Shown here: piece by piece, positions 1 through 6,644 of the stretch | Layout of the letters: every line of letters starts with the position of its first letter | Numbering within the stretch: position 1 is the first letter of the stretch | Source of the DNA: Bacteroidia bacterium | GTDB lineage: Bacteria; Bacteroidota; Bacteroidia; Cytophagales; Cyclobacteriaceae | Length of the DNA stretch: 9,113 nt | NCBI GenBank assembly: GCA_016650355.1 | Contig: JAENVX010000323.1 | Coordinates: 1 to 9,113, forward strand | Direction of reading: 5' to 3' | The notes under the pieces: generated by a model | What the model was told of the DNA's origin: nothing | The model's database searches: none | The model's input: the letters and a program-made list of their open reading frames with translations, nothing else | Translations under genes and position numbers: made by a program

Positions 1-1018
1 GCTGATAGTTATTGGTAACAGCTACCGAGTAGAATTCTCCAACAGAATAATCCCCCTTTAACACACACGATGGATATTTCCACGTGATGGCAGAGCCGGT
101 CTCAACCTGTGTCCATGAAATCTTAGAACGATCACCATAACACAATCCTCGCTTAGTAACAAAGTTGTAGATGCCTCCTTTGCCATTCTTATCACCAGGA
201 TACCAATTCTGAACTGTTGAGTATTTGATTTCAGCATCTTTCATCGTGTAAAGCTCAACCACAGCTGCATGCAATTGATTTTCATCGCGCATTGGAGCTG
301 TGCACCCTTCAAGGTAACTGACATATGACCCTTCTTCGGCAACAATTAATGTGCGTTCAAATTGACCTGTATTTGCTGCGTTGATCCTGAAATAGGTTGA
401 GAGTTCCATGGGGCAACGAACTCCTTTGGGGATGTAACAAAATGATCCATCTGAAAATACTGCTGAGTTAAGCGTTGCAAAATAATTGTCATTGATGGGG
501 ACAACTGATCCGAGGTATTTCTTAATAAGTTCAGGATGATTTTTGACAGCATCGCTAAAAGAACAGAAAATGATCCCCATCTCACCTAACTTTTCTTTAA
601 AAGTTGTAGCAACTGAAACACTATCAATTACGGCATCCACAGCCACTCCCGTCAATCGCTTTTGTTCAGTTAGTGAAATACCCAGCTTCTCAAAAGTTTT
701 TATGAGTTCAGGATCAACATCATCAAGACTATTCGTTTTTGCTTTTTGCTTAGGAGCAGAATAATAGATTATATCCTGATAATTAATTTCAGGGTAATGA
801 ACATTGGGCCATTTCGGCTCTTTCATTTTTAACCATAATCTGTAAGCTTTTAATCTCCACTCCAACAACCATTCTGGCTCAGCCTTTTTGGCTGATATAA
901 AGCGAACAGTATCTTCACTTAATCCACGCGGAGCTTCGTCCGCTTCAAGGTTGACAGTCCAACCGTGTTCATATTCCTTGGAGGTTATTTCTTCCAGTAC
1001 TTGGTTGTCCTTACTCAT
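1..1018 (-). CDS. sufB: Fe-S cluster assembly scaffold SufB (3' end off window)
   Basis: Reading the minus strand from ATG at 1018 gives 339 uninterrupted codons to the left edge, with no stop, so the gene is cut by the window. The product matches SufB, which with SufC and SufD forms the cytoplasmic SufBC2D scaffold that builds iron-sulfur clusters. Recognisable conserved stretches are YIPKGVRCPMELSTYF, YLEGC-AP (Cys239), LHAAVVEL, KYSTVQNWYPGD, NFVTKRG, GSAITWKYPSC and GEFYSVAVTNN. Cys239 lies in the segment I would align with E. coli SufB Cys254; the cluster-ligating C-terminal residues are outside the window. SufB is usually about 480 residues, so roughly 70% is present. The start fits the family: an acidic N-terminus, then the conserved region including WLLEWRLKAY. 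It lies 82 bp downstream of the lrp-like gene in the same direction; sufC and sufD would be expected beyond position 1. Family assignment is secure; operon content is inferred. Confidence 0.95.
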   Translation of the reverse strand, partial: MSKDNQVLEEITSKEYEHGWTVNLEADEAPRGLSEDTVRFISAKKAEPEWLLEWRLKAYRLWLKMKEPKWPNVHYPEINYQDIIYYSAPKQKAKTNSLDDVDPELIKTFEKLGISLTEQKRLTGVAVDAVIDSVSVATTFKEKLGEMGIIFCSFSDAVKNHPELIKKYLGSVVPINDNYFATLNSAVFSDGSFCYIPKGVRCPMELSTYFRINAANTGQFERTLIVAEEGSYVSYLEGCTAPMRDENQLHAAVVELYTMKDAEIKYSTVQNWYPGDKNGKGGIYNFVTKRGLCYGDRSKISWTQVETGSAITWKYPSCVLKGDYSVGEFYSVAVTNNYQ

Positions 1019-1039
1019 TTGGTCTATTTAGACTAATTT

Positions 1040-1066
1040 CAAATAGTAGCTCAAAAATAAGAACAA
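1040..1066 (-). promoter_or_regulatory. Candidate promoter for sufB
   Basis: On the minus strand a TTG (1066-1064), at the end of a T-run, lies 18 nt before TATTTG (1045-1040). This is an approximate match to the Bacteroidetes sigma arrangement (TTTG, 19-21 nt, TAnnTTTG), with the -7 element shortened by two bases and the spacing one short. It would start transcription just upstream of the sufB ATG at 1018. An exact TAnnTTTG (TATTTTTG) occurs slightly further upstream but has no suitably spaced partner. If this is not a promoter, sufB would depend on read-through from the lrp-like gene. Confidence 0.25.
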
Positions 1067-1100
1067 AAAACGGCTTTTAAGGTTCTAATCCATTCAAAAT

Positions 1101-1571
1101 TTATTCTTTCGAGAGTTTAAGATTGCGATCAAGACTTTCTTCAAGAGAAATCATTGTTTCTGTCCTGTCAATGCCTTCTACTTGTTGCATTTTGTCATGG
1201 AGCACCTCTTTCAGGTGATTTGTATCCTTGCAGTGAATCTTAATGAACATCGAGTAGTTTCCGGTGGTGTAATGGATGTTTGTTATCTCAGGGATATTTT
1301 TGAGTTTGGCGAGTACCTGATCATATAAAGCGCTCTTTTCCAAATAGATACCTATGAAAGCCGTGATATCATACCCAAGTTTAGCGTAGTTAATCCTTAA
1401 GGTAGTTTTTTCTAGGATGCCAGCGTCCTCCATCTTATTCATTCGCACGTGCACTGTTCCTTGTGAAACATTGACCTTTTTGGCTACTTCAGTATAGGGC
1501 CTTTTGGCATCTATCATTAGTATTTCCAGGATTTTTAGGTCTGTATTGTCAATTTCATAATTCTTTGGCAT
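1101..1571 (-). CDS. Lrp/AsnC-family transcriptional regulator
   Basis: The 156-residue product has the standard size and two-domain layout of Lrp/AsnC (feast/famine) regulators. An N-terminal winged helix-turn-helix spans about residues 8-55 (DLKILEILMIDAKRPYTEVA, then the recognition helix SQGTVHVRMNKM at 37-48). A C-terminal RAM/AsnC ligand-binding and oligomerisation domain spans about 68-147, with the characteristic turn TGNYSMFIKI at 103-112. Family members assemble as dimers to octamers, bind DNA and often respond to amino acids. The start is the only good ATG; an ATG a few bases upstream is out of frame. There is no Shine-Dalgarno, only AT-rich leader, which is usual in Bacteroidota. 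The gene precedes sufB in the same direction and is divergent from the tRNA-like pair, so it shares an AT-rich intergenic region of about 120 bp with that unit. Autoregulation is common in the family but no operator can be identified. The effector and regulon are unknown. Confidence 0.93.
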   Translation of the reverse strand: MPKNYEIDNTDLKILEILMIDAKRPYTEVAKKVNVSQGTVHVRMNKMEDAGILEKTTLRINYAKLGYDITAFIGIYLEKSALYDQVLAKLKNIPEITNIHYTTGNYSMFIKIHCKDTNHLKEVLHDKMQQVEGIDRTETMISLEESLDRNLKLSKE

Positions 1572-1648
1572 ATCATGATTTGTTTTTTATTCAATTTTTA
1601 AAAATAACTAATATCTATTAAATATTATGCAATTATTATGTCATATTA

Positions 1649-1679
1649 TTGATGTTTTATCATGTATTACGTTACTTTG
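1649..1679 (+). promoter_or_regulatory. Candidate promoter for the tRNA-like pair
   Basis: TTG at 1649-1651 is followed after 21 nt by TACTTTG at 1673-1679. This resembles the Bacteroidetes -33/-7 promoter (TTTG, about 19-21 nt, TAnnTTTG), with one base missing from the -7 spacer. A start site a few bases downstream would fall near 1684-1690, just ahead of the first cloverleaf at 1695. It lies in the AT-rich region divergent from the lrp-like gene. The position relative to the RNA supports the call; the match is short and not exact. Confidence 0.5.
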
Positions 1680-1694
1680 CTACAGTAAATACAA

Positions 1695-1810
1695 TGTAGG
1701 GTGTTGAAATAGGCAGACAAGCCCTCCGATCTCGGGGGTGAAGACAACAGGAAAAAGCTGAGTAAAATCGGCCTAACTGCTTCGTGGAGGTTCGAGGCCT
1801 TCCTCTACAG
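1695..1810 (+). ncRNA. tRNA-like RNA, copy 1, oversize variable arm, aberrant anticodon loop
   Basis: A type II cloverleaf can be drawn by eye. The acceptor stem is 1695-1701 with 1803-1809 (one G-U). The D arm (1704-1720) has the leucine-type form with GGCAGA in its loop. The anticodon stem CCCTC/GGGGG is at 1722-1726 and 1734-1738. The variable-arm stem GAAG/CTTC is at 1740-1743 and 1780-1783, with a 36-nt loop. The T stem is 1786-1790 with 1798-1802. Oddities: the anticodon loop (1727-1733) reads CGATCTC, so position 33 is G instead of the near-universal U. The T loop is TTCGAGG, with G at position 60. The discriminator is G1810 and CCA is not encoded. The normal type II variable arm is only about 12-20 nt. 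It is about 87% identical to copy 2 over the outer 5' and 3' segments. It may be a decayed duplicate or a non-decoding structured RNA. Confidence 0.5.
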
Positions 1811-1814
1811 CATA

Positions 1815-1828
1815 CCCGATGTTTCGGG
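1815..1828 (+). other. Small hairpin between the two tRNA-like genes
   Basis: CCCGA (1815-1819) and TCGGG (1824-1828) form a perfect 5-bp stem around TGTT in the 32-nt spacer between the tRNA-like genes. It is followed by a mixed T-rich stretch but no real T-run, so it is at most a weak terminator. It could equally be a processing landmark in a joint transcript. A 5-bp stem can also arise by chance. Confidence 0.3.
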
Positions 1829-1842
1829 AAGTTCTTTAAAAT

Positions 1843-1988
1843 TGTAGGGTGTTGAAACTGGCAGACATACCCTCCTGTCTCGGGGGTGGGGAACCAAGGA
1901 GAAACGCAGGGTAATGGGTTGACCACTAAAAGTTTTCTTATGTCCTGTAGCTAACTGCCCCGTGGAGGTTCGAACCCTCCCTCTACAG
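1843..1988 (+). tRNA. tRNA-like gene, copy 2, 66-nt variable-arm loop, anticodon reads GUC
   Basis: The cloverleaf is cleaner than copy 1. Acceptor stem: 1843-1849 with 1981-1987 (one G-U). D arm: 1852-1868. Anticodon stem CCCTC/GGGGG: 1870-1874 and 1882-1886. Variable stem GGGG/CCCC: 1888-1891 and 1958-1961. Perfect T stem GGAGG/CCTCC: 1964-1968 and 1976-1980, with the canonical T loop TTCGAAC. The anticodon loop (1875-1881) reads CTGTCTC, with U33 intact and GUC (nominally Asp) at 34-36, but U instead of a purine at 37. The discriminator is G1988 and CCA is not encoded. The D arm is of leucine/serine type while the anticodon and discriminator suggest aspartate, so identity is unclear. The 66-nt variable loop far exceeds any standard tRNA and may contain further pairing. 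A strong terminator follows 37 nt downstream. A structured tRNA-like RNA is well supported; decoding function is not. Confidence 0.55.
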
Positions 1989-2025
1989 CGTTTAGGTTTA
2001 GTGTGAAGTTGATTTTGAAAATAAG

Positions 2026-2052
2026 ACCCGGACTAGTAGCCGGGTTTTTTTT
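2026..2052 (+). terminator. Rho-independent terminator after the tRNA-like pair
   Basis: ACCCGG (2026-2031) pairs perfectly with CCGGGT (2040-2045) around an 8-nt loop, followed at once by eight T residues (2045-2052). This is a textbook intrinsic terminator on the plus strand, 37 nt after copy 2. It closes the RNA unit before fadD, so the RNAs and fadD should be transcribed separately. The 164 bases from here to the fadD start hold no gene and no convincing promoter. Confidence 0.85.
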
Positions 2053-2216
2053 GAGCTGACTTTTGATGTGTGCATTTCGGCCAATCCTTTTCTGTTCCTG
2101 ACATAACTATTCATCACATTTATTTTTTCTTAATAAGTTAAGAGCTCACCAATAACTGATGTAAACGATTGCTAAAGGGACTAATTTTTGCCTATTTAGG
2201 ATTTTGATTGTTGGTT

Positions 2217-3896
2217 ATGATAGATTTCCCCTGGTTTAAAAATTACCCTAACGGAACACCGCACGAGATTGGCCCTTTGGAGTACCAATCTTTAGTTGAG
2301 TTATTCGAAAAATCCAGTATCAAGCATAGTGATCGTATTGCTTTTGAAAACATGGGTGTGAAGCTAACTTTTGCAGAGATCGATAGTTACTCAACAAATT
2401 TTGCTGCCTACGTTCAGCAAGAGCTTGGTTTAAAAAAGGGAGATCGGATTGCAATTCAAATGCCCAACCTGCTTCAATTTCCAACCGCCTTTATCGGTTC
2501 ACTGAAAGCTGGGTTAATTGTTGTCAACACCAATCCCCTGTATACCCCACGCGAAATGGAGCATCAGTTCAAAGACGCTGGTGTATCTGCCATTGTGATT
2601 GTAGCCAACTTTGCTTTTAATCTTGAAGCCATAAGAGTGAAGATACCGGCAAAACATATTATCATCACCAACATGGGCGACATGCTTGGAACTTTTAAAG
2701 GTGCCCTGGTAGATTTTGTTGTAAAGCGGGTGAAAAAAATTATTCCTGAGTATAATATTCCTGGTGCCATCAGTTTTAAGGATGTGTTAAAAAAAGGAGC
2801 TACTCTTCAACTTGTAAAACCTACGATTGTCGATGAGGATGTTGCTGTTTTGCAATACACAGGAGGAACAACAGGGATTTCAAAAGGCGCTCAGCTTTCA
2901 CATAGAAACATCATTGCCCACAACATGATGGTCACGCATTGGTTTAAACCATACATGTCTCTTAACCACGAAGACATAATGATCACAGCAATACCCATGT
3001 ACCATATTTTTGCGCTAACCGTAAATGGTGTATTGATGTATTCTTCGGGAGTAAAAAATGTGTTGATCACCAATCCGCGCGATATTCCTGGCTTCTGTAA
3101 AGAGCTGAAGAAACATAAGTTCACAATTATTACTGGCGTTAATACTCTTTTCAACGGACTGTTGAACAATCCTGAATTTAAATCAATAGATTTTTCTTGC
3201 TTAAAGGGTGCAGTTGGGGGAGGAATGGCTGTGCAAGATGTTGTAGCTAAAAAATGGAAGGAGATAACAGGAACTGCTTTAGTTGAAGGATATGGTCTTA
3301 GTGAGACGTCTCCTGTATTGTGTTGCAATCCCTTGGATGGGACGCATCGCATAGGAACAATCGGTGTGCCGGTTCCTAGTACCGAAGTTGCGATTTTGGA
3401 TGATGATGGAAATGAAGTTCCGTTAGGAGAAAGAGGTGAAATTTGCGCACGTGGCCCACAAGTAATGAGAGGCTATTGGCAAAAAGATAATGTGGGTGTA
3501 TTCTTTAATAACGAATGGTTCCGTACAGGTGACATCGGATTGATGGATGCAGACGGATTTTTCAAAATTGTTGATCGGAAAAAAGATATGATTAAGGTCT
3601 CAGGCTTTAATGTTTTTCCAAATGAGATTGAAAATGTGTTGGCAAGCCATCCTAATGTATTGGAAGTTGCGGCTATCGGAGTGCCAGATCAAAAATCGGG
3701 GGAAGTTATCAAAGCCTTCATTGTTAAAAGAGACCCTAGTCTTACGGAAGATGAGCTAAAAGAATTTTGCCATGAAAACCTAACCAATTATAAAGTCCCT
3801 AAATATTTTGTCTTTAAAACTGAACTTCCTAAGTCGAATGTGGGTAAAATAATCAGACGGATACTGAAGGAAGAAGAGCAAGGCAAGATTGTGTAA
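2217..3896 (+). CDS. fadD: Long-chain acyl-CoA synthetase (AMP-forming fatty-acid CoA ligase)
   Basis: The 559-residue product belongs to the ANL adenylate-forming superfamily and has the length and motifs of FadD-type ligases. These convert a fatty acid, ATP and CoA to acyl-CoA, AMP and pyrophosphate at the inner face of the membrane. Motifs: the phosphate-binding loop YTGGTTGISKGA at 214-225; GYGLSE at 358-363; WFRTGD at 434-439 with the ribose-binding Asp439; the hinge region VDRKKDMIKVSG starting at 452; and PKSNVGK, with the catalytic adenylation lysine at 544, near the C-terminus. The N-terminus WFKNYPNGTPHEI is typical of FadD, so I chose ATG 2217 over an in-frame TTG nine bases upstream. 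There is no Shine-Dalgarno. A terminator isolates it from the RNA unit upstream, and the next gene follows after 68 bp in the same direction and may be co-transcribed. Chain-length preference cannot be read from the sequence. Confidence 0.93.
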   Translation: MIDFPWFKNYPNGTPHEIGPLEYQSLVELFEKSSIKHSDRIAFENMGVKLTFAEIDSYSTNFAAYVQQELGLKKGDRIAIQMPNLLQFPTAFIGSLKAGLIVVNTNPLYTPREMEHQFKDAGVSAIVIVANFAFNLEAIRVKIPAKHIIITNMGDMLGTFKGALVDFVVKRVKKIIPEYNIPGAISFKDVLKKGATLQLVKPTIVDEDVAVLQYTGGTTGISKGAQLSHRNIIAHNMMVTHWFKPYMSLNHEDIMITAIPMYHIFALTVNGVLMYSSGVKNVLITNPRDIPGFCKELKKHKFTIITGVNTLFNGLLNNPEFKSIDFSCLKGAVGGGMAVQDVVAKKWKEITGTALVEGYGLSETSPVLCCNPLDGTHRIGTIGVPVPSTEVAILDDDGNEVPLGERGEICARGPQVMRGYWQKDNVGVFFNNEWFRTGDIGLMDADGFFKIVDRKKDMIKVSGFNVFPNEIENVLASHPNVLEVAAIGVPDQKSGEVIKAFIVKRDPSLTEDELKEFCHENLTNYKVPKYFVFKTELPKSNVGKIIRRILKEEEQGKIV

Positions 3897-3964
3897 GACA
3901 TTAATACTTCTTTTCTGGGTATTATCATTTCCTGGCAGACACTACATTCGCGTAAAATCTATTT

Positions 3965-5068
3965 ATGAAGAATATATCTTTGCTCCTTCTCGCAGTCTCA
4001 TTCGCCTTACTTTGTTCATTTGATAATTATCCCTATACAACTGATTTTTTTTTAGATCCAATCGATTCAGTTAAATATCCTAAAGAAAAACACCTGGCTA
4101 ACATGAGACAACTCACGTTTGGTGGAGACAATGCCGAGGCATATTGGAGTTTTGATGGCAAGCGGGTTAGTTTTCAGTCAAACAATCCCGCCTGGGGTTT
4201 AAAGTGCGACCAGATATTCTATACACCAATTGAGGGCGTTGATTATAGGTCGGGTGCGAAACCTCAAATGATTAGTACTGGACTTGGACGAACAACCTGC
4301 GCATTCTTTATGCCAGGTGACAAGCAAATACTTTTCGCTTCCACGCATTTAGGGGGAAAAGATTGCCCTGCAGAACCTGAACGTATCCCTGGTGGAAAGT
4401 ATTTATGGCCGATATATGATACCTATGATATTTTTGTTTCAGATCTTAATGGAAAAATTGTTAAACAACTTACAAATGCAAACGGGTATGATGGCGAAGC
4501 AACGATTTCTCCCAAAGGAGATAAAATTGTTTTTACCTCAACGCGCAACGGTGATCTTGACTTGTACACCATGGACATCACAGGAAAAAATGTTAAACAA
4601 ATTACCAATGAACTTGGGTATGATGGAGGAGCCTTCTTTTCACCGGATGGAAAGAAACTTGTCTTTCGCGCTTCTCGCTTTAAAACTGACGGAAAAAGAA
4701 AAGAATACTTGGAATATTTGAAGCAGGGTTTAGTCGCTCCAACCGAGATGGAAATCTTCACCTGCAATATTGATGGATCAGATTTAAAGCAGATCACGCA
4801 CTTAGGAAAAGCTAACTGGGCACCGTTCTATCACCCGGCAGGAAAGAAAATATTATTTAGTTCCAACCACAAAGGCACTCGCGGATTTGAGTTCAACATC
4901 TTCATGATAAATGAAGATGGTTATGGGATAGAGCAAGTTACTTACGACAAAGTGTTTGATTCCTTTCCTATGTTTTCACCAGATGGAACAAAACTCGTCT
5001 TTTCTTCAAACCGGAATAATGGCGGAACCCGAAATACCAACCTTTTTGTTGCGGACTGGGTTGAATAA
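3965..5068 (+). CDS. Exported TolB-like PD40 beta-propeller protein
   Basis: The 367-residue protein starts with a signal peptide (MKNISLLLLAVSFALL, then CSFDN), so it is probably exported to the periplasm or beyond. The rest is built from about six PD40/WD40-like blades, each with a variant of 'QLT...FSPDGKKLVFSS'. They lie at roughly 48-74, 107-128, 165-194, 209-238, 274-302 and 322-350, matching the six-bladed propeller of TolB. It lacks the N-terminal domain of true TolB, and no tol-pal or ompA-like gene is adjacent, so it should not be called tolB. Cys17 follows Leu16, a poor lipobox, so lipoprotein anchoring is doubtful. Propellers of this kind generally bind proteins or ligands; no catalytic residues are visible. 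It lies 68 bp after fadD and ends only 6 bp from the convergent transporter gene. Confidence 0.85.
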   Translation: MKNISLLLLAVSFALLCSFDNYPYTTDFFLDPIDSVKYPKEKHLANMRQLTFGGDNAEAYWSFDGKRVSFQSNNPAWGLKCDQIFYTPIEGVDYRSGAKPQMISTGLGRTTCAFFMPGDKQILFASTHLGGKDCPAEPERIPGGKYLWPIYDTYDIFVSDLNGKIVKQLTNANGYDGEATISPKGDKIVFTSTRNGDLDLYTMDITGKNVKQITNELGYDGGAFFSPDGKKLVFRASRFKTDGKRKEYLEYLKQGLVAPTEMEIFTCNIDGSDLKQITHLGKANWAPFYHPAGKKILFSSNHKGTRGFEFNIFMINEDGYGIEQVTYDKVFDSFPMFSPDGTKLVFSSNRNNGGTRNTNLFVADWVE

Positions 5069-5074
5069 GATTAG

Positions 5075-6457
5075 TTATCCAAATATCTTCTCAATACCCC
5101 AAAATTTATCGATGATAATAAGTATGGATAATATACCAAGTATAATCGGGCATAGCCACATAATTGCAAAGTCAATATACTTCTTCAGCAGTGATCCAAA
5201 GTAAGTTGGATTGCCGATGGCTAGTTCGTTGTTCATATTGGCAATCTTCCAACGATTGCGAATAAAAATACACATCAAGCCACCACCAACAGTGAGACTG
5301 ATGTCGCACATATCAGAAACAAAAGAAAGAAAATCTCTCTCTTTATAAAATGATAACTTATTAAGAAACGGAATCATCCCCTGGCTTAACATACTTGGCA
5401 AGCCTAAAACAAATATTAATAGTGCTAACCCCCATACGACAGTTTTTCGAGGAAGTTTTTTCTGATCTACCAAATAGGCTGCCGGCACCTCAAGAAGGGA
5501 GACGGTAGAAGTAAGGGCAGCAAAACACAGCAACAAGAAAAAAGAACCACCTACTATTCGGCCTGCTATGGGTCCCATATTATGGAAGACCTCAGTAAGA
5601 ACAACAAAGACCAAACTTGGTCCTTGCACATCGTACGCATTGATAGCGGCTACCATAGGAAAAACCATAAGCCCCGCTAAGAAGGCAACTGAGGAATCGG
5701 CAATTGAAATAACTGCAGCCGAAGAAACTATATTTTGATTTTTACTAACATACGATCCATAGGTAATTAGGGCACCCATACCCAGTGAAAGAGAAAAGAA
5801 TGCTTGCCGCAATCCATCAAAAATTGTTTGAGTTTTTATTTCACTTAGATCTGGGATCAGGTAGAATTTTACACCCTCAATAGCATTCGGTAACGTAAGA
5901 CTGTATACAATTAAGCCTAGCAAGATTATATAGAGTGCAGGCATCATTATTTTATTGGCCATCTCAATACCTTTCTGCACACCTTGCGAAACGATAAGCG
6001 CAGTAAAGACCATAAAGCCCAACGAAAACCAAAAGTTATCGCTGATGTCGTTTACATAGTTTCCAAAATACTGGCCATAGTTGGTTTGGTTAAGCAGGTC
6101 TCCAAAGGAGATTTCAAGAAAATAACCGAAAGCCCAACCGGCTACTACATTGTAAAAGGATAAGATGAAAATCCCAGCAAGAATTCCGAACAAACCAAGG
6201 TATCCCCATTTACCGCCACCTAGCTTTTTGTATGAACCGTAAGCATCGGTTTGTGCATTGCGGCCAATTGCAATCTCGCCAACCATTACGGGAAAGCACA
6301 ATGCGAAAACACAGATAAGATAGATTAGTAGAAATGCCGCTCCACCATTTTGCCCCGCAAGGTAGGGGAAGCGCCAAATGTTGCCCAGCCCGACAGCCGA
6401 GCCAGCAGCTGCTAAAATGAATCCGAGTCTACCTGAAAAACTGCCACGATTTGACAT
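5075..6457 (-). CDS. NSS-family Na+-coupled amino-acid transporter (LeuT-type)
   Basis: The 460-residue integral membrane protein belongs to the neurotransmitter:sodium symporter family, which imports amino acids or related amines with Na+. The signature is the N-terminal GFILAAAGSAVGLGNIWRFPYLAGQNGGAAF region, with Asn26 and Arg29 matching LeuT Asn27 and Arg30. Other LeuT binding-site counterparts appear present: Tyr102 (Tyr108), Ser222 and Ser224 in SLSLGMG (Thr254, Ser256), and Thr316-Ser317 in AALTSTVS (Thr354, Ser355). Met227 replaces Phe259, so the substrate is probably not identical to LeuT's. An acidic residue, Asp254, in ADSSVAFLAG near TM7 fits the chloride-independent bacterial type. 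The length fits 11-12 membrane segments. It has its own promoter with a very short leader and is convergent with the PD40 gene. The family call is firm; the substrate is unknown. Confidence 0.95.
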   Translation of the reverse strand: MSNRGSFSGRLGFILAAAGSAVGLGNIWRFPYLAGQNGGAAFLLIYLICVFALCFPVMVGEIAIGRNAQTDAYGSYKKLGGGKWGYLGLFGILAGIFILSFYNVVAGWAFGYFLEISFGDLLNQTNYGQYFGNYVNDISDNFWFSLGFMVFTALIVSQGVQKGIEMANKIMMPALYIILLGLIVYSLTLPNAIEGVKFYLIPDLSEIKTQTIFDGLRQAFFSLSLGMGALITYGSYVSKNQNIVSSAAVISIADSSVAFLAGLMVFPMVAAINAYDVQGPSLVFVVLTEVFHNMGPIAGRIVGGSFFLLLCFAALTSTVSLLEVPAAYLVDQKKLPRKTVVWGLALLIFVLGLPSMLSQGMIPFLNKLSFYKERDFLSFVSDMCDISLTVGGGLMCIFIRNRWKIANMNNELAIGNPTYFGSLLKKYIDFAIMWLCPIILGILSILIIIDKFWGIEKIFG

Positions 6458-6477
6458 TTTGGAAATTGATTAGGCAG

Positions 6478-6507
6478 CAAAATAGGCCTTAAACTAAACT
6501 TATCAAA
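6478..6507 (-). promoter_or_regulatory. Bacteroidetes-type promoter of the NSS transporter
   Basis: On the minus strand TTTG (6507-6504) lies exactly 19 nt before TATTTTG (6484-6478). This closely matches the Bacteroidetes primary-sigma promoter, TTTG with a 19-21 nt spacer and TAnnTTTG, lacking one spacer base in the -7 box. Transcription would begin around 6470, leaving a leader of only about 10-15 nt before the ATG at 6457. It is the best promoter match in the window. Confidence 0.6.
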
Positions 6508-6644
6508 AGCTTGTTATTAAATCGATGTGTACATTTAGTTATATAATTATAAGAGAGTAGTTTGGATTTATTCTTGTGTAATAGCTGAGTATCTTGCAGT
6601 AAATTTTCATAGAAATAAGGAGTATATTAGGTTATCGAATAAAC

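Noticed and set aside
1672..1926. An 84-codon open frame on the minus strand
   Set aside because: It lies antisense to the two tRNA-like copies and its repeated peptide segments simply reflect the duplicated RNA sequence.
1695..1988. tmRNA (ssrA) or a tRNA interrupted by a group I intron
   Set aside because: The start lacks the conserved tmRNA 5' region, and there is no tag reading frame with a resume codon. The inserts of 36 and 66 nt are far too short for a group I intron and sit in the variable arm, not the anticodon loop.
2182..2190. TAATTTTTG as a -7 box for fadD
   Set aside because: It has one base too many in the spacer and no TTTG-like element 19-21 nt upstream.
2208..2216. TTG as the start of fadD
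   Set aside because: It adds only three residues. The ATG at 2217 gives the usual short N-terminus before the WFKNYP motif, and neither has a Shine-Dalgarno to favour it.
3902..3924. TAATAC/GTATTA hairpin after fadD as a terminator
   Set aside because: The 6-bp stem is almost all A-T, the loop is 11 nt, and no T-run follows.
4013..4015. Cys17 of the PD40 protein as a lipoprotein anchor
   Set aside because: The residue before it is Leu rather than Gly, Ala or Ser, so the lipobox is poor; an ordinary signal peptide is as likely.
6617..6622. AAGGAG as ribosome binding site of the 6645 gene
   Set aside because: It is 22 nt from the ATG, and no in-frame start codon lies at a suitable distance.
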